Origin: Qipengyuania intermedia
GTDB taxonomy: Bacteria; Pseudomonadota; Alphaproteobacteria; Sphingomonadales; Sphingomonadaceae
Direction: 5' to 3'
Length of the DNA: 64,000 nucleotides
Assembly (NCBI RefSeq): GCF_019711615.1
Contig: NZ_JAIGNS010000001.1
Location: 186,001-250,000, forward strand
In this document: positions 26,347 through 35,887 of the stretch, one piece after another
Position numbering within the stretch: the first letter of the stretch is position 1
How the letters are laid out: each line of letters begins with the position of its first letter
Made by a program: the position numbers and the translations under genes
The notes under the pieces: generated by a model
The model's database searches: none
What the model was told of the DNA's origin: nothing
What the model saw: the letters and a program-made list of their open reading frames with translations, nothing else

Positions 26347-27061
26347 CGTGAAAACCCTTGCCAAATTCGCCGCGAGCGCCCTCGCCGCCGCTGCCGCATT
26401 TGCTTCGCTCCCCTCCACGGCCCAGGACCTGGCGACCAGCAAGCCGCGCGGAAACTGGAATACCGTCATCAACGAAGTCGACGGCGGCCATGTCCTCGGC
26501 AACCCCGATGCCGAGGCGCGCCTGGTCGAATTCATGAGCTACACCTGCTCGCACTGCGCGGAATTCACCAAGACCGGCGAAAGCGCGATCAAGCTCCTGT
26601 ATGTGCCCGGCGGGAAGGTGTCCTACGAAGTGCGGCACCTGATCCGCGATCCTGTCGACCTTACGGCAGCGCTGACCGCGCAATGCGGTGCGCCTTCCAA
26701 GTTCTTCGCCAACCACACGGCCCTGCTGATGAAGTATCCCGAATGGATGGCGAAGGCGCGCAGCATGACGCAGGCGCAGATGGCGCGCTGGAATTTCGGC
26801 AGCTTCGGTGCCCGCGCACAGGCGATCGCCAGCGATCTCGACTTTTACGAGATCATGGAAACCCGCGGTTACTCGCGCATCGCGCTCGACGATTGCCTCA
26901 AGGACGAGACCAAGGCCCGCGCGATCGCGGCGCAGAGCCAGGCCGATGCCGAGAAATACGGCCTGCGCGGCACACCGACCTTCATCATGGGCGGCGAGAC
27001 CCTCGACGCGCACGACTGGACGCGTCTCCAGCCCTATCTCGACGCGCTCTACAAGAAGTAA
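26327..27061 (+). CDS. Periplasmic DsbA-like thioredoxin-fold protein (CSHC)
   Basis: A 244-residue exported protein with a signal peptide (LAKFAASALAAAAAFASLPSTA) and a DsbA-like fold carrying CSHC at 74-77 in FMSYTCSHCAEF and a cis-Pro loop GTPTFIMGG. Probably oxidises or isomerises periplasmic disulfides. AGGA 7 bases upstream supports the ATG at 26327, inside the DUF721 gene; a GTG at 26348 just past that stop is an alternative. It is paired with a second DsbA-like gene downstream and followed by smc. Confidence 0.88.
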   Translation: MKMEPTDVKTLAKFAASALAAAAAFASLPSTAQDLATSKPRGNWNTVINEVDGGHVLGNPDAEARLVEFMSYTCSHCAEFTKTGESAIKLLYVPGGKVSYEVRHLIRDPVDLTAALTAQCGAPSKFFANHTALLMKYPEWMAKARSMTQAQMARWNFGSFGARAQAIASDLDFYEIMETRGYSRIALDDCLKDETKARAIAAQSQADAEKYGLRGTPTFIMGGETLDAHDWTRLQPYLDALYKK

Positions 27062-27064
27062 CCC

Positions 27065-27085
27065 TGCAACCTCATGGTTGCATTT
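27065..27085 (+). terminator. Hairpin after first DsbA-like gene
   Basis: TGCAACC and GGTTGCA form a perfect 7-bp stem with a TCAT tetraloop followed by TTT, four bases after the stop. The U-tract is short, so it may only reduce read-through to the next gene. Confidence 0.55.
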
Positions 27086-27175
27086 GTCGGGGATAGGCCT
27101 GTGGACACCGCGTCCGCTGCGCTTCACCCGGCACGAACCCTGGCTTAGCCTACCTATCCACTCGAGAGGAAACCG

Positions 27176-27922
27176 ATGAACACCAGCCTGCGCCTTGCCA
27201 TTCTCGCACCATTTGCCCTGACGCTCGCAGCATGCGGCGACAGCACGGAAGAAGCAGCCGCCGGTTCGCTCGAAGGGGATGCAATTGCCGCGATCCCCGC
27301 TCCCGAAGGCACGAGCTGGCTGGAAGTTGCCAGCAAGACCGACGAAGGCGGGTTCGTCATCGGCAATCCCGACGCACCGCTCAAACTGGTAGAATTCGCC
27401 AGCCACACCTGCGGCGCCTGCGCCTATTTCGCCGAAAACGGGTCGACGCCCCTGCAGCAGGATTACGTCGATACCGGCGTGGTCAGCTACGAAATCCGTC
27501 CGCTGCTGCGCGATCCGGTGGACGTGACGATCTCGACCCTGGCCCAGTGCGGCGCCCCGGAAAGCTTCCACGCCCTGTCCGACCAGGCGTGGGGCTCGCT
27601 CGCTTCCTTCTACGAAAACATGGAAGCCAACCAGTCGGCCTACCAGGCAGCCATGCAGGCGGCGCCCGACCAGCGTTTCCTCAGGCTCGCAGAGGCCGCC
27701 GGGCTGATCGACTTCTTCGCGGCACGCGGTCTGTCCGCGGACCAGGCGCGCAGTTGCCTGACCGATGCACAGGGCATCGAAACTATCGCGAACACCTCGC
27801 GCTCCGCAGCAGAGGAACTGAACGTCACCGGCACGCCCACCTTCTTCCTCAACGGCCAGCGGCTCGACGGGAACCAGTGGGCGCAGGTCGAACCAATCCT
27901 GCAACGCGCCGGCGCCAGGTAA
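27176..27922 (+). CDS. DsbA-like thioredoxin-fold lipoprotein (CGAC)
   Basis: A 248-residue paralogue of the preceding gene. The signal peptide ends in a lipobox LAAC (Cys 20), predicting a membrane-tethered periplasmic protein. The redox motif is CGAC at 79-82 in FASHTCGACAYF and the cis-Pro loop is GTPTFFLNG. The shared VIGNPDAPLKLVEFASHTC and VLGNPDAEARLVEFMSYTC blocks show the duplication. Function inferred: thiol-disulfide exchange at the inner or outer membrane. Confidence 0.88.
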   Translation: MNTSLRLAILAPFALTLAACGDSTEEAAAGSLEGDAIAAIPAPEGTSWLEVASKTDEGGFVIGNPDAPLKLVEFASHTCGACAYFAENGSTPLQQDYVDTGVVSYEIRPLLRDPVDVTISTLAQCGAPESFHALSDQAWGSLASFYENMEANQSAYQAAMQAAPDQRFLRLAEAAGLIDFFAARGLSADQARSCLTDAQGIETIANTSRSAAEELNVTGTPTFFLNGQRLDGNQWAQVEPILQRAGAR

Positions 27923-27953
27923 GGCCGGGGCTAGAGGGGGGGACACGGCGACG

Positions 27954-30900
27954 ATGCTCATAAAACAGCTCAGACTGAGCGGTTTCAAGAGCTTCGTCGA
28001 GCCGTCCACACTGCGCATCGAACCCGGGCTGACCGGCGTGGTCGGCCCGAACGGGTGCGGTAAATCCAACCTTCTCGAAGCGATCCGCTGGGTGATGGGC
28101 GAAAACTCGCCCAAGTCCATGCGCTCGGGCGGCATGGAAGACGTCATCTTCGCAGGCACCGCCACGCGGCCGCCGCGCGATTTCGCCGAAGTCCAGCTTT
28201 CCGCCGAAAGCGACGATGGCGACGAATTGGAGGTCATCCGCCGCATCGAACGCGGGGCTGGCAGCGCGTACCGCGTCAACGGCAAGGACGTGCGCGCCAA
28301 GGACGTCGCGCTCACTTTCGCCGATGCCGCCACCGGCGCGCACTCCCCTGCCCTCGTCAGCCAGGGCAAGATCGCGCAGGTCATTGCGGCAAAGCCCGTC
28401 GAACGCCGCCAGATGCTCGAAGAGGCGGCCGGGATTGCGGGCCTTCATGTCCGGCGCAAGGATGCGGAGAGCAAGCTGCGCTCCACCGAAAACAACCTCG
28501 CGCGGCTCGAAGATCTCATGGCTGGGCTCGACAGCCAGATCGCCTCGCTGCGCCGGCAGGCGAAACAGGCGGAACGCTACAAGACGCTTTCCGACCAGAT
28601 AAAGACCGCAGAGGCGCGGCTGGTCTACGCCCGCTGGCGCGATGCTGCCGCCGCTGCCGAAGAGGCCAAGAAAGCCGCTGCCGCAGCCGAAGCGCGGGTG
28701 ACAGAGGCGCAGAAGGCTGCGGACGAGGCGCAAAGGGCGCAGCGCGCGGCTGCCGAGGCATTGGCCGAAGCGCGCGAGGAACAGGCCGACCGCCGCGACG
28801 ATGCGAGTGCGCATGGCCACCGCATGGCTTCTCTTACCAGCCAGCTGGAGGCTGCCGAACAGCGCCTTGCCGACCTCGACCGTCAGAAACGGCGGCTGGA
28901 AGAAGATCGCGGTGATGCCGATCGCATGACCAAGGACGCGGCAGAAGCGCTCGCGCGACTGGAGAAGGAACTCGCGAACAGCGAGAAGGACCTTGCCGCC
29001 AACGAGGATCGCCGCCCGTCTCTCGTCGCGCAGAGCGAAGACGCCGAACGCGCCAGCCGGACGGCGGAACTCGCGTTGGCCAAGGCGACCGCCGACAATG
29101 CCGGTGTCGAGGCTGAATGGCGCGTCGTCGAGGCCGAAATCTCGCAGGCCCGGATGCGGCTCGAACGGGTCGAGGCGGAAGGCCGCCGCATGGCCGAGCA
29201 GCGCCAGGCGCTGGCCGGAGAAGATGTCGATGGCGCGCTCGAAAGCGCCAAGTCCGCCGCCGAGGAGGCTACCAGGTCATTGGCAGACAAGCGGGCGGCC
29301 ATCGAAACCATGCAAGCCCGCAAGAGCGAGTTGCAGGCAGCCCGCGACGAAGCATCGAGCGCCCTGTCCGCCGCCCGGGCCGAGCTGTCCGGCATCCAGC
29401 GCGAACACGATGCCCTGCTCCGCGACCGCGAAGCGCGCGAGCGCGCAGCCGCTAAACGTTCCGGTCGCAAACAGGCCATTGATGGCGTGCGCGCGGCCAA
29501 GGGCTATGAACGGGCAGCAGCAGCCGCTCTGGGCCGCGATGGCAAGGCCCTGCTTGGCCTGCCGGACGAAGGGGCGGAAGGGCGCTACTGGACCGGTGCG
29601 GACGCCCCGCCGGCGGTGGCCGACAGCCTCGTTGACCACCTCGACCAGTGTCCCGACGAATTGCGCGCCCGGCTCGCGCTCGTCAATGTCGCGGACCGCG
29701 ACGACGGACGCACGCTCGCCCCCGGCGAAAGCCTCGTCACGCGCGATGGCCACCTTCGCCGATGGGACGGCCTTGTCGTTCGAGGCGAAGGCGCTGCGGA
29801 GGCTGCCAGGCTGGAAGCGGACAATCGCTTTGCCGATCTGGCGCAGCAACTTCCAGCCCTGCAATCGGCGGTTTCGACAGCGCAGGCCGACGAAGCGCGT
29901 GCGAGCGAGGAACTGTCCACCTTGCAACGCGACCTGATCGCTGCCGATCGCGAACTGGCCGCGACCGCCGATGCAGAGCGCCAGGCCCTGCGCGCACTAG
30001 ACCAGGCTGAGGCCGCACGCGAACGTATCGCCGCTCGGCTGGAAGAACTGGAACGCGCCGAAAGCGAACACAGCGACTTGCTTTCCTCTGCACAGTCCGA
30101 GCTGGAGGCAGCACAGGCCAAGCAATCCGCTTTGCCCGATCCGGCAGCCGGTCGCGCCTCGCTCGATGCTGCCCGGGCGAAAAACGAGGCCGCCCGCTCC
30201 ACCCTGCAGGCACGCGCCGCCGAGCTTGCCGCGCATGACCAGTCGCTGGCCGTAGCGCGCGAACGCACGGCCGCTCAGCGCAGCGACATGGCCAACTGGC
30301 AGGCGCGTTCGGGTGAAGCGACGCGCCGCCTTTCGGACATGGCCCGCCGGTTCGAAGAGATCGAGGAAGAGCGCGCGGTCTTCGCTGCCAAGCCCGAAGG
30401 GCTGATGCGCGAGATCGAACAGGGCGACCAGGTCCGCGAACGCCTCGGCACGGAGCTGGCGAAAGCGGAGGCCGCAGTCGCCGAAGCCAATGAACGCGCA
30501 GCCGAGGCCGACCGCGCTTTCGCTTCCGCCAATGAAGCGTTGGCGGCTGCCCGTGAAAATCGCGCCGGCCTGTCCGAACGGGCAGAGAACCAGGACGGTC
30601 GCAGGATCGAGATGGCGCGGATCTCGGGCGAACGCTTCCAGTCGCCCCCGCCCCTCCTGCCCGCCAAATTCGAGTTCGAGGCAAGCGACGTCAAATCGGC
30701 GAATCTGGAAGGCGAGGAGATGGATCGCCTTACCGCCAGCCGCGAGCGTATCGGGCCCGTGAACCTCGTCGCTGCCGAAGAGCTGGAAAAGATCGAGAGC
30801 GAGCATGGTTCGAACGCGGCTGAGCAGGAGGAACTGCGCGAGGCGGTCAATCGCCTGCGCGGTTCGATCGGCAGCCTCAATCGCGAAGGGCGCGAGCGGC

Positions 30901-31376
30901 TGCGCGAGGCGTTCGAGCAGGTGAACGACCACTTCAAGCGTCTCTTCACGCGCCTGTTCGAAGGCGGGGAAGCGCATCTTGCGCTAATAGACAGCGACGA
31001 TCCGCTCGAAGCGGGCCTCGAGATTTTCGCCCAGCCGCCGGGCAAGCGGCTCCAGTCGCTAACCCTGCTGTCGGGCGGGGAGCAGGCGCTGACCGCAACG
31101 GCGCTGATCTTCGCACTGTTCCTGACCAACCCAGCCCCGATCTGCGTGCTCGACGAAGTCGACGCGCCGCTGGACGATGCCAATATCGACCGCTTCTGCG
31201 ACCTGCTCGACGCCATGGTGCGCGAAACCAACACGCGTTACCTGATCGTTACGCACAACGCCGTGACGATGAGTCGGATGCACCGCCTTTTCGGTGTCAC
31301 CATGATCGAGAAGGGCATCAGCCGCCTCGTCAGTGTCGACCTCGGCGGCGCGGAAGAACTTCTGGCGGCAGAATAG
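27954..31376 (+). CDS. smc: Chromosome segregation ATPase SMC
   Basis: Condensin ATPase organising the chromosome. 1140 residues: N-terminal Walker A GPNGCGKSN at about 32-40, then a long coiled coil (about 165-500, very rich in Ala/Glu/Arg heptads). A hinge region follows at about 505-625 (KGYERAAAAALG...TLAPGESLVTRDGHLRRWDG), then a second coiled coil, the ABC signature LSGGEQ at about 1038 and Walker B ICVLDEVDAPLDD at about 1064. The N- and C-terminal halves are intact. scpA and scpB are not in the window. Confidence 0.96.
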   Translation: MLIKQLRLSGFKSFVEPSTLRIEPGLTGVVGPNGCGKSNLLEAIRWVMGENSPKSMRSGGMEDVIFAGTATRPPRDFAEVQLSAESDDGDELEVIRRIERGAGSAYRVNGKDVRAKDVALTFADAATGAHSPALVSQGKIAQVIAAKPVERRQMLEEAAGIAGLHVRRKDAESKLRSTENNLARLEDLMAGLDSQIASLRRQAKQAERYKTLSDQIKTAEARLVYARWRDAAAAAEEAKKAAAAAEARVTEAQKAADEAQRAQRAAAEALAEAREEQADRRDDASAHGHRMASLTSQLEAAEQRLADLDRQKRRLEEDRGDADRMTKDAAEALARLEKELANSEKDLAANEDRRPSLVAQSEDAERASRTAELALAKATADNAGVEAEWRVVEAEISQARMRLERVEAEGRRMAEQRQALAGEDVDGALESAKSAAEEATRSLADKRAAIETMQARKSELQAARDEASSALSAARAELSGIQREHDALLRDREARERAAAKRSGRKQAIDGVRAAKGYERAAAAALGRDGKALLGLPDEGAEGRYWTGADAPPAVADSLVDHLDQCPDELRARLALVNVADRDDGRTLAPGESLVTRDGHLRRWDGLVVRGEGAAEAARLEADNRFADLAQQLPALQSAVSTAQADEARASEELSTLQRDLIAADRELAATADAERQALRALDQAEAARERIAARLEELERAESEHSDLLSSAQSELEAAQAKQSALPDPAAGRASLDAARAKNEAARSTLQARAAELAAHDQSLAVARERTAAQRSDMANWQARSGEATRRLSDMARRFEEIEEERAVFAAKPEGLMREIEQGDQVRERLGTELAKAEAAVAEANERAAEADRAFASANEALAAARENRAGLSERAENQDGRRIEMARISGERFQSPPPLLPAKFEFEASDVKSANLEGEEMDRLTASRERIGPVNLVAAEELEKIESEHGSNAAEQEELREAVNRLRGSIGSLNREGRERLREAFEQVNDHFKRLFTRLFEGGEAHLALIDSDDPLEAGLEIFAQPPGKRLQSLTLLSGGEQALTATALIFALFLTNPAPICVLDEVDAPLDDANIDRFCDLLDAMVRETNTRYLIVTHNAVTMSRMHRLFGVTMIEKGISRLVSVDLGGAEELLAAE

Positions 31377-31418
31377 CCTCTCGGATAATCCTGCTGCGTG
31401 ATGCGGTGGGGGAAAACG

Positions 31419-32198
31419 ATGACTCAACGGACAAGCGACGGCAGCGCGGGCGATGTCGATTATGGCGACATCGGAGGAACCTACGCGCAGTTCCGCCAGC
31501 CGGACCCGATAATCGAAGCGCAAATCCACCGCGCGCTCGGCGATGCCGAGACAGTGCTGAATGTCGGCGCAGGAGCCGGGTCCTACGAGCCCACCGACCG
31601 GCAGGTCACGGCGGTCGAACCGTCGCAATCCATGCGGGCACAGCGCCCGTCGCATCTGGTCGAGGCGATCGATGCCACGGCGGAAGACTTGCCCTTTCCC
31701 GACAATTCCTTCGACGCCTCGATGGCGAGCGTTACCGTTCACCAGTGGAGCGATCTCGAGAAAGGTTTGTCGGAAATGCGGCGGGTCACGATCGGTCCGG
31801 TCGTCCTCCTCGTGTGCGATCCACAACTGATGCACGACTACTGGCTGAGCGATTACATTCCCGAAGTGCGCGCAGTCGAAGCAGGGCGCTTCCCGCAGAT
31901 TTCGAGGATTGTGGACGCCTTGGGCGGCAAGGTGGAAGTCGAGCCTGTTCCCGTCCCGCTGGAGTGCAGTGACGGTTTCAACGAAGCCTATTATGGACGG
32001 CCCGAGCGCTTTCTCGATCCGGCCGCGCGGCTCGCCTGTTCAAGCTGGAGCCTGGTGAGCGAAGAAGCGGTCGACCGCTTCGTCACGACCCTTTCCAGCG
32101 ATCTGGAGAGCGGTGAATGGGACCGGAAATATGGGCACTTGCGCAGGCAGGCCTTCTTCGACGGCCCGCTGCGGCTGGTTATCGGAAGGTGTGACTGA
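31419..32198 (+). CDS. Class I SAM-dependent methyltransferase
   Basis: A 259-residue methyltransferase with motif I VLNVGAGAGSYEP near residue 45, an acidic turn VEPSQSM and AEDLPFPDNSFDASMASVTVHQW (motif II/III region). The pattern is that of UbiE/type 11 methyltransferases; the substrate is not predictable. GGGGGA lies 6-7 bases before the ATG at 31419, which I prefer over the ATG 21 bases upstream. It ends two bases before the convergent merR stop. Confidence 0.88.
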   Translation: MTQRTSDGSAGDVDYGDIGGTYAQFRQPDPIIEAQIHRALGDAETVLNVGAGAGSYEPTDRQVTAVEPSQSMRAQRPSHLVEAIDATAEDLPFPDNSFDASMASVTVHQWSDLEKGLSEMRRVTIGPVVLLVCDPQLMHDYWLSDYIPEVRAVEAGRFPQISRIVDALGGKVEVEPVPVPLECSDGFNEAYYGRPERFLDPAARLACSSWSLVSEEAVDRFVTTLSSDLESGEWDRKYGHLRRQAFFDGPLRLVIGRCD

Positions 32199-32200
32199 AG

Positions 32201-32578
32201 CTAGACAGCGGCTTCCAGTGCGGCACGCAGATCGTCCCTCACCGCCTTCAGTCGTGGAAGGAAGTTCGAGGCAGCCTCGGTGCCGTTTGAAACGGTCGTT
32301 TCCTGGGCGGCGCCCTGCTGGTCCGGCACGCCGCGAAGGGCCGCTTTTGCGCCCTTCAGGGTGTAACCTTCTTTGTTTACGAGCCGGTCGATCCGCTCGA
32401 CCAGCGCAACGTCCTCGGCCCGGTAGTACCGGCGCCCGCCACTGCGTTTCAGGGGCTTGAGGCTGGGGAACTGCTGCTCCCAATATCGCAACACGTGCGT
32501 TTTGATGCCCGTCGCACGGGCGACTTCACCGATGGTGCGCAGCGCACCTTCTTCCTTGTGATCGTCGAATTCGGCCAT
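32201..32578 (-). CDS. MerR-family transcriptional regulator
   Basis: A 125-residue protein with an N-terminal MerR winged helix (TIGEVARATGIKTHVLRYWE then GGRRYYRAEDVALVERI). The effector domain is short and has no metal-binding cysteines. It is the MerR that commonly follows ihfA in alphaproteobacteria. It lies 16 bases after ihfA and is likely co-transcribed; its target is unknown. Confidence 0.9.
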   Translation of the reverse strand: MAEFDDHKEEGALRTIGEVARATGIKTHVLRYWEQQFPSLKPLKRSGGRRYYRAEDVALVERIDRLVNKEGYTLKGAKAALRGVPDQQGAAQETTVSNGTEAASNFLPRLKAVRDDLRAALEAAV

Positions 32579-32594
32579 GCGATCCCCTTAGCAG

Positions 32595-32900
32595 TTAGCC
32601 GTTGGCGACGCGATCCTTCAGCAGCTGGCTTGCCCGGAAAGTCATGACGCGGCGCGGCGTGATCGGTACTTCTACGCCGGTTTTGGGATTGCGGCCAATA
32701 CGCTCTTTCTTGTCGCGCAGAACGAAGCTGCCGAAACCGGAAATCTTGACGTTTTCACCCTGGATCAGGGCCTGCGACATCTTGTCGAGCACCTGTTCCA
32801 CCAGATCGAGCGACTCGGCCCTGCTGAGGCCCATCTTCCGATTGATAGTTTCCGCCAGATCGGCACGGGTCAAAGTTCCCACCGAGCGCATCATGTCCAT
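32595..32900 (-). CDS. ihfA: Integration host factor subunit alpha
   Basis: A DNA-bending HU/IHF-family protein of 101 residues, with [20 protein letters not shown] at the N-terminus. The arm region [20 protein letters not shown] carries the intercalating Pro. GGGGAG 8 bases upstream selects the first of three clustered ATGs. It follows fabH with about 100 bases between, which include an inverted repeat and probably its own promoter. Confidence 0.95.
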   Translation of the reverse strand: MDMMRSVGTLTRADLAETINRKMGLSRAESLDLVEQVLDKMSQALIQGENVKISGFGSFVLRDKKERIGRNPKTGVEVPITPRRVMTFRASQLLKDRVANG

Positions 32901-32956
32901 TTCTCACTCTCCCCAGACGCGACCCTGGGTCCGACTTAGAAATGGCAACGTACTGT

Positions 32957-32981
32957 ATTCGGTAGTGTTTTACAACCGAAT
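32957..32981. promoter_or_regulatory. Inverted repeat between fabH and ihfA
   Basis: ATTCGGT and ACCGAAT are perfect 7-bp arms around an 11-base centre, 57 bases upstream of the ihfA start. Without a U-tract it looks more like a protein-binding site in the ihfA promoter region than a terminator. Confidence 0.4.
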
Positions 32982-33000
32982 GTGTACTTTGTTTATATGC

Positions 33001-33966
33001 TCACATCCGGGCGAGCGAGGCACCCCATGTGAAGCCGCCGCCCATGGCTTCGAACATGACCAGATCGCCCTGCTTGATCCGACCGTCACGGCGCGCGACA
33101 TCGAATGCCAGGGGAACCGAAGCAGCCGATGTATTGGCGTGCTTGTCGACCGTGACGATGACCTTTTCGGCCGGCATATTCAGCTTGCGGGCTGTCGCAT
33201 CGAGGATGCGGGCATTGGCCTGATGAGGCACGACCCAGTCGATGTCTTCTGCAGAAATACCCGTGTTTCCAATAACTTCGCGCAGGACGTCGGCAAGATT
33301 GACCACGGCATGACGGAAGACTTCGCGACCCTTCATCCGTAGTTTGCCAACCTCGCCAGTGGTCGAGGGACCGCCGTCTACATAGAGCAGTTCGCAATGC
33401 GCGCCGTCGGCATGCAGCTTGGTCGAAAGGATGCCCGGGCCGTCTTCGGCGACATCCTGTGTCTCGAGGACCACGGCCCCGGCGCCATCGCCGAAAAGGA
33501 CGCAGGTGGTGCGGTCTTCCCAGTCGAGAATGCGGCTGAAAGTCTCTGCGCCGATCACCAGCGCCTTGGTTGCCATGCCGGTGCGCAGCATCGAGTCGGC
33601 GGTGGCCAGAGCGTAGAGGAAGCCCGAACACACGGCCTGCACATCGAAGGCCACGCCCCCGCCGCAGCCCAGTGCATGCTGGACCTGCGTGGCGGTTGCC
33701 GGGAAGGTATGGTCGGGTGTCGCGGTCGCCAGAACGATCAGACCGATTTCGCTCGCATCGACACCTGCGTTTTCAAGGGCATTGCGGGCGGCTTCGGTCG
33801 CCAGGGTCGACGTCGTCTCGCCCTCGCCCGCGATATAGCGCTGCCGAATGCCGGTGCGCTCCACGATCCATTCGTCGCTGGTATCGACGCGCTCGGCCAT
33901 TTGGGCATTGGTCACACAGTTGGCGGGAAGCGCGCTGCCGCTGCCGGTGATGACCGAACGGATCAT
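33001..33966 (-). CDS. fabH: 3-oxoacyl-ACP synthase III (KAS III)
   Basis: Condenses acetyl-CoA with malonyl-ACP to start fatty acid synthesis. In the 321-residue protein the catalytic triad is visible: C113 in [11 protein letters not shown]248 in VPHQANARI and N278 in [10 protein letters not shown]. The ATG overlaps the plsX stop by 4 bases (ATGA). Part of the rpmF-plsX-fabH-ihfA-merR cluster. Confidence 0.96.
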   Translation of the reverse strand: MIRSVITGSGSALPANCVTNAQMAERVDTSDEWIVERTGIRQRYIAGEGETTSTLATEAARNALENAGVDASEIGLIVLATATPDHTFPATATQVQHALGCGGGVAFDVQAVCSGFLYALATADSMLRTGMATKALVIGAETFSRILDWEDRTTCVLFGDGAGAVVLETQDVAEDGPGILSTKLHADGAHCELLYVDGGPSTTGEVGKLRMKGREVFRHAVVNLADVLREVIGNTGISAEDIDWVVPHQANARILDATARKLNMPAEKVIVTVDKHANTSAASVPLAFDVARRDGRIKQGDLVMFEAMGGGFTWGASLARM

Positions 33967-35000
33967 TTCGCGGCGAATCCTTCGCTGCCTACCTCGCCGA
34001 GGTCCTTGCGGATGCGGTTGAGGATGTCGTCCTCGAGCAGGCGTGCGGCGACTTCCACGGCATTGGCAACCCCGGTGGCGTCGGCGCTGCCATGGCTTTT
34101 CACGACCACGCCGTTGAGGCCGAGGAAGACCGCGCCGTTGTGGTTGTTCGGGTCGAGATGGTGCTTGAGCAACTCGGTCGCCGGACGCGACACGAGGAAG
34201 CCCACCTTGGAGCGGACCGAACTGGTGAAAGCGCGGCGCAGCAGGTCAGTCACGAAACGCGCCGTACCTTCGATCGCCTTCAGCGCGATATTGCCGGAGA
34301 ACCCGTCGCACACGACCACATCGCATTCGCCGCGGTTGATCTTGTCCGCTTCGACATAACCTTCGAACTCCATGTCGAGGCCGGTGGCTCCGCGCAGAAT
34401 TTCGGCTGCGTTCTGGATGTCTTCGGTGCCCTTGGTTTCTTCCGTGCCGATATTCAGCAGACGGGTGCGCGGGCGTTCACGGCCGGTCACGATACGCGAA
34501 TAGGCCGCGCCCATAATGGCGAACTGCACGAGGTTTCGCGCGTCGCATTCGCGGTTCGCGCCAAGGTCGAGCATGATGACGTCGTTGTCGCCCAGCGTCG
34601 GCAGAAGCGCTGCAAGGGCGGGCCGGTCGAGACCCGGCATGGTGCGCAAGGCAAGCTTGCTCATCGCCATCAGTGCGCCGGTGTTTCCGGCAGAGACGGC
34701 TGCGCCGGCCTCGCCGCGCTTAACGGCGTCGACAGCCAGGCCCATGCTAGTCGTCCTCGCACGACGCAGGGCCTTGGAAGGCTTTTCGTCGCCCCCGACC
34801 ACATCTTCGCAATGCAGGATTTCCGAAGCGCCCGACATTCCCGGGTGGTCGGCAAGCGCTTTCTTGATGCGCTCCTCGTCGCCGACCAGCAGGAACTTGA
34901 ATCGATCGTGGCGGCGCCGCGCCATCGCGGCACCGTCGATCATGGTGCGCACGCCTTCGTCGCCGCCCATCGCGTCAATAGCGATACGCGGCAAACTCAT
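33963..35000 (-). CDS. plsX: Phosphate acyltransferase PlsX
   Basis: Makes acyl-phosphate from acyl-ACP for phospholipid synthesis. The 345-residue protein starts [20 protein letters not shown], the hallmark PlsX N-terminus, with [12 protein letters not shown] and a C-terminal [16 protein letters not shown]. It lies 27 bases after rpmF. Confidence 0.96.
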   Translation of the reverse strand: MSLPRIAIDAMGGDEGVRTMIDGAAMARRRHDRFKFLLVGDEERIKKALADHPGMSGASEILHCEDVVGGDEKPSKALRRARTTSMGLAVDAVKRGEAGAAVSAGNTGALMAMSKLALRTMPGLDRPALAALLPTLGDNDVIMLDLGANRECDARNLVQFAIMGAAYSRIVTGRERPRTRLLNIGTEETKGTEDIQNAAEILRGATGLDMEFEGYVEADKINRGECDVVVCDGFSGNIALKAIEGTARFVTDLLRRAFTSSVRSKVGFLVSRPATELLKHHLDPNNHNGAVFLGLNGVVVKSHGSADATGVANAVEVAARLLEDDILNRIRKDLGEVGSEGFAAK

Positions 35001-35027
35001 GACGATCTCCGGCTTACGGTGACGGTC

Positions 35028-35207
35028 TTAGAGACCGACGGCGATGACTTCGCGCCCGTTGTAGAAACCGCAGTGCGGGCAAAGGTTGTGCGGACGCTTG
35101 AGTTCACCGCAGTTCGAGCACTCGTGATGAGCTTCGACCTTGAGCGAATCGTGCGCACGACGGTTGCCGCGGCGGTGGGGCGATACTTTCCTCTTGGGGA
35201 CGGCCAT
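35028..35207 (-). CDS. rpmF: 50S ribosomal protein L32
   Basis: A 59-residue ribosomal protein: [20 protein letters not shown] at the N-terminus and a zinc-ribbon CSNC...CPHC (Cys at about 30, 33, 43 and 46). All four cysteines are retained, so this is the zinc-binding (C+) form. The start is the ATG on the minus strand at 35205-35207. Head of the fatty-acid/phospholipid cluster. Confidence 0.96.
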   Translation of the reverse strand: MAVPKRKVSPHRRGNRRAHDSLKVEAHHECSNCGELKRPHNLCPHCGFYNGREVIAVGL

Positions 35208-35326
35208 GGCGGCACCTGTTCCTCAAACAATTACAATCAATTTCGGTGGCCGCCCTAGTGGAAGGTCCGGCAACGCACAAGTGCGCTTAAACCCGAAACT
35301 TCCCGACCATGACGGTGAAGGCGCGC

Positions 35327-35354
35327 GCTATAGCGATTTTTCGCCTCAGTGCAA
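35327..35354 (-). promoter_or_regulatory. Promoter candidate for rpmF-plsX-fabH
   Basis: On the minus strand TTGCAC (35349-35354) and TATAGC (35327-35332) are 16 bases apart, about 120 bases upstream of rpmF. The -10 lies inside the palindrome CGCTATAGCG. Judged by eye. The remaining leader contains a small inverted repeat CGCAC-AA-GTGCG at 35274-35285. Confidence 0.4.
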
Positions 35355-35450
35355 GCGCTGTGCGTTAGTCATGCCTGCACATTGCATGGTCCGGCCCTTG
35401 CCTATAGCCCGAGATGGGGTTCGCGAGGGAAATCACAAGGGAGGGATCGT

Positions 35451-35849
35451 ATGGGCCTGTTTCTACCCGTCACTCTGACGGCGGCTGCTGCCGCGGCACT
35501 TATCAACCTGTGGCTGGCGGTGCGCGTCGGCCAGATGCGCGGCGCGACCAAGACAATTCACGGCGACGACGGAGGTGGTCCGCTGACCCGCCGGATGCGC
35601 GCGCAGCTGAATTTCGTGGAGAACACGCCGTTCGTGCTCGTGCTCATCGCTGCAATCGAGATCACCGGCAAGGGTACGCCCTGGCTCGCCTGGGTTGCGG
35701 GGATCTACATGCTGGGCCGGGTTGCCCACGGAATGGGCATGGACGCCGAAACCGGCACCAAGCCGCGCATGATCGGCACGCTCATCACCATGCTAACCCT
35801 GCTGGGGCTGGCAGTGATGGCCACGCTGATTGCGATGCGCGTTATCTAG
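35451..35849 (+). CDS. MAPEG-family membrane protein
   Basis: A 132-residue, four-helix membrane protein of the MAPEG group (membrane-associated eicosanoid/glutathione proteins). It shows LWLAVRVGQMRG, the family-typical RAQLNFVENTPFVLVLIAAIE and MLGRVAHGMGM. Bacterial members may be glutathione transferases/peroxidases; the substrate is unknown. AGGGAGG precedes the ATG at 35451. Confidence 0.88.
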   Translation: MGLFLPVTLTAAAAAALINLWLAVRVGQMRGATKTIHGDDGGGPLTRRMRAQLNFVENTPFVLVLIAAIEITGKGTPWLAWVAGIYMLGRVAHGMGMDAETGTKPRMIGTLITMLTLLGLAVMATLIAMRVI

Positions 35850-35858
35850 GAACTTGGC

Positions 35859-35887
35859 GGGCCGGGCGCGTATCCGGCCCACTTTTT
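35859..35887 (+). terminator. Rho-independent terminator after MAPEG gene
   Basis: GGGCCGG (35859-35865) and CCGGCCC (35874-35880) form a 7-bp GC stem with an 8-base loop followed by ACTTTTT. It ends within the last codon of the convergent MBL gene. Confidence 0.85.

Noticed and set aside
26225..28384. Long open frame of about 720 codons on the minus strand opposite the DsbA-like genes and smc
   Set aside because: Antisense shadow of three convincing plus-strand genes, with low-complexity composition and no recognisable domain.
32199..32200. tRNA-Pro gene often found after merR in alphaproteobacteria
   Set aside because: The merR and methyltransferase stops are two bases apart; there is no room and no tRNA-like sequence. 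No tRNA was found elsewhere in the window either.
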